Below are positions 63,848 through 64,000 of a DNA stretch of 64,000 nt, piece by piece (position 1 is the first letter of the stretch; each line of letters opens with the position of its first letter). A model generated the notes under the pieces. The model was given only the letters and a program-made list of their open reading frames with translations. It made no database searches and was not told where the DNA came from. This DNA comes from Sporosarcina aquimarina (GTDB taxonomy: Bacteria > Bacillota > Bacilli > Bacillales_A > Planococcaceae): assembly GCF_019748715.1 (NCBI RefSeq), contig NZ_JACLBZ010000002.1, forward strand, positions 124,001-188,000. Direction: 5' to 3'. The position numbers and the translations under genes were made by a program.

Positions 63848-63916
63848 TTATCACATCTCCTTAAACACAGCATATACTCTTGTCCAATCAGACGTTTTAG
63901 CCGACCAATTGGTTTC

Positions 63917-63956
63917 AAAAAAAGCAATACCGTCTTCTGCCAGTGAGAAGACGGTA
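63917..63956 (-). terminator. Intrinsic terminator of greA
   Basis: Stem TACCGTCTTCT / AGAAGACGGTA (63928-63938 and 63946-63956) with a 7-nt loop is followed on the minus strand by TTGCTTTTTTTG. It is 7 bp past the greA stop. Confidence 0.9.
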
Positions 63957-63962
63957 CATTTG

Positions 63963-64000
63963 TCATTTTATCTCGAGTATTTCAACTGACATTTCGCCGC
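63963..64000 (-). CDS. greA: Transcription elongation factor GreA, C-terminal fragment
   Basis: Only the last 11 codons are in the window (GEMSVEILEIK and stop at 63963-63965). The gene continues past the right edge. The sequence fits the end of GreA (PGGE...VEI), and the neighbour yrrS is next to greA in B. subtilis. A strong terminator follows. Confidence 0.6.
   Translation of the reverse strand, partial: GEMSVEILEIK

Overview
The window is a gene-dense chromosomal segment from a low-to-moderate GC, endospore-forming Bacillales bacterium. The best guess is Planococcaceae, close to Sporosarcina. This rests on gene content (spoIIP, gpr, yqfC/yqfD, an intact sigK, comEA/EB/EC), on Bacillus-like order across nearly the whole segment, and on the single-chain glycyl-tRNA synthetase. 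Genus assignment is inference; no rRNA is present to confirm it.

Layout. 1-8.7 kb: end of a membrane protein gene, a LysM-like gene, ispG and yqfW (forward); the Zur-controlled zinc uptake operon znuCB-zur (reverse); yqfT; nfo-cshB; a vrrA-like gene; ispH. 8.7-18.0 kb, all reverse: yqfO-trmK, cccA, an acyl-CoA dehydrogenase, a membrane protein, dnaG-rpoD (the macromolecular-synthesis operon) and ccpN-ppsR. 18.0-19.7 kb: a T-box leader and glyS (forward). 19.7-31 kb, reverse: recO-era-cdd-dgkA-ybeY-pgpH, phoH-yqfD-yqfC, yqfB, floA, yqeZ and rpsU. 31-41.2 kb, reverse: deoC, then mtaB/rsmE/prmA with dnaJ, dnaK, grpE and hrcA behind a CIRCE operator, then hemW.

41.2-46.45 kb is the accessory part. 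It is an eroded integrative element (probably a prophage remnant) inserted in the 3' end of lepA. It is bounded by a 46-bp imperfect direct repeat of the lepA terminus and carries a dead tyrosine integrase, decayed phage early genes, an IS3-type remnant, a YhcN/YlaJ-type spore lipoprotein and a manganese catalase. The normal order then resumes: lepA, spoIIP, gpr (reverse), rpsT (forward), holA (reverse), two tiny genes, comEC-comEB-comEA, yqeM-rsfS-yqeK-nadD-yhbY-aroE-yqeH-yqeG (reverse), sigK (forward), mtnN, yrrS and the 3' end of greA (reverse).

Most genes are housekeeping: isoprenoid synthesis (ispG, ispH), zinc homeostasis, DNA repair and replication, ribosome assembly and tRNA modification, heat shock, competence and sporulation. 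The less ordinary material is non-coding. Three copies of a dispersed palindrome-rich repeat lie at 12.4, 30.6 and 62.0 kb, with compensatory changes in a shared dyad. A nested 112-nt inverted repeat follows sigK, and a GC-rich 126-bp repeat lies upstream of mtnN. Small unannotated-size reading frames with strong ribosome binding sites lie at 44.7, 51.8, 52.1 and 62.1 kb. No tRNA, rRNA or CRISPR array was seen.
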